From NCBI GenBank assembly GCA_964514225.1, contig CAZEPT010000043.1, forward strand, positions 1 through 5,179: 5,179 nucleotides of DNA, given 5' to 3'. The translations under genes and the position numbers were made by a program. Below are positions 5,128 through 5,179 of this stretch, in pieces. This DNA is from CAZEPT01 sp964514225 (GTDB lineage Bacteria > Patescibacteriota > Minisyncoccia > Phycocordibacterales > UBA9973). Position 1 is the stretch's first letter. Each line of letters begins with the position of its first letter. Under the pieces are notes generated by a model. It did not search any database. It had not been told where the DNA came from and saw only the letters and a program-made list of their open reading frames with translations.

Positions 5128-5179
5128 GGGGATTATGGTGTAACGGTTAACACTGAGGTTTGTGGAACCTTCGATCTGG
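5128..5179 (+). tRNA. tRNA-His, anticodon GUG, 3' end cut by window edge
   Basis: Only the 5' 52 nt are present. G5128 is the extra G-1 typical of tRNA-His, followed by the acceptor 5' strand GGGATTA (5129-5135). The D stem is GTGT/ACAC (5138-5141, 5150-5153) with GG in the D loop. The anticodon stem is GAGGT/ACCTT (5155-5159, 5167-5171, one G-U pair). The loop TTGTGGA has anticodon GTG at 5162-5164. The variable region and the first T-stem bases reach the edge. The T arm, the acceptor 3' strand and the C73 expected opposite G-1 are outside the window. Confidence 0.95.

Overview
The window looks like chromosomal DNA from a candidate phyla radiation (Patescibacteria) bacterium, probably of the Parcubacteria group. 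This is inferred from the FtsH protein, whose AAA and M41 blocks read like Parcubacterial versions, from a moderately AT-rich composition, from short intergenic spaces and from the absence of clear Shine-Dalgarno sequences. No marker gene settles the taxonomy.

Layout from left to right: (1) positions 1-946, minus strand: the first 315 residues of an AI-2E family (PF01594) membrane protein whose C-terminus lies outside the window. (2) 947-1343: a divergent intergenic region with a good promoter and a complete tRNA-Ile with anticodon UAU (1037-1110). About 155 bp of hairpin-rich DNA follows, ending in an exact 12-bp copy of the tRNA 3' end, and then a strong, probably bidirectional terminator. 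(3) 1344-3248, minus strand: a complete ftsH. (4) 3249-3401: a divergent promoter region. (5) 3402-4442, plus strand: a complete membrane fatty acid desaturase. (6) 4447-4478: a bidirectional terminator shared with the next, convergent gene. (7) 4499-4948, minus strand: an unrecognised 149-residue protein with its own near-consensus promoter. (8) 4949-5127: a very AT-rich spacer with a GC-cored hairpin. (9) 5128-5179: the 5' part of tRNA-His (GUG), cut by the window edge.

The genes appear to be separate transcription units rather than one operon: each has its own candidate promoter, and terminators stand between them. FtsH and the desaturase both act at the membrane (protein quality control and acyl-chain unsaturation), but nothing shows that they work together beyond sharing a divergent promoter region. 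No complete new system is visible. The parts most worth a second look are the structured segment bracketed by the tRNA 3'-end duplication, the AUA-reading tRNA-Ile(UAU), the desaturase in a lineage not expected to make its own fatty acids, and the small orphan protein with a strong promoter.
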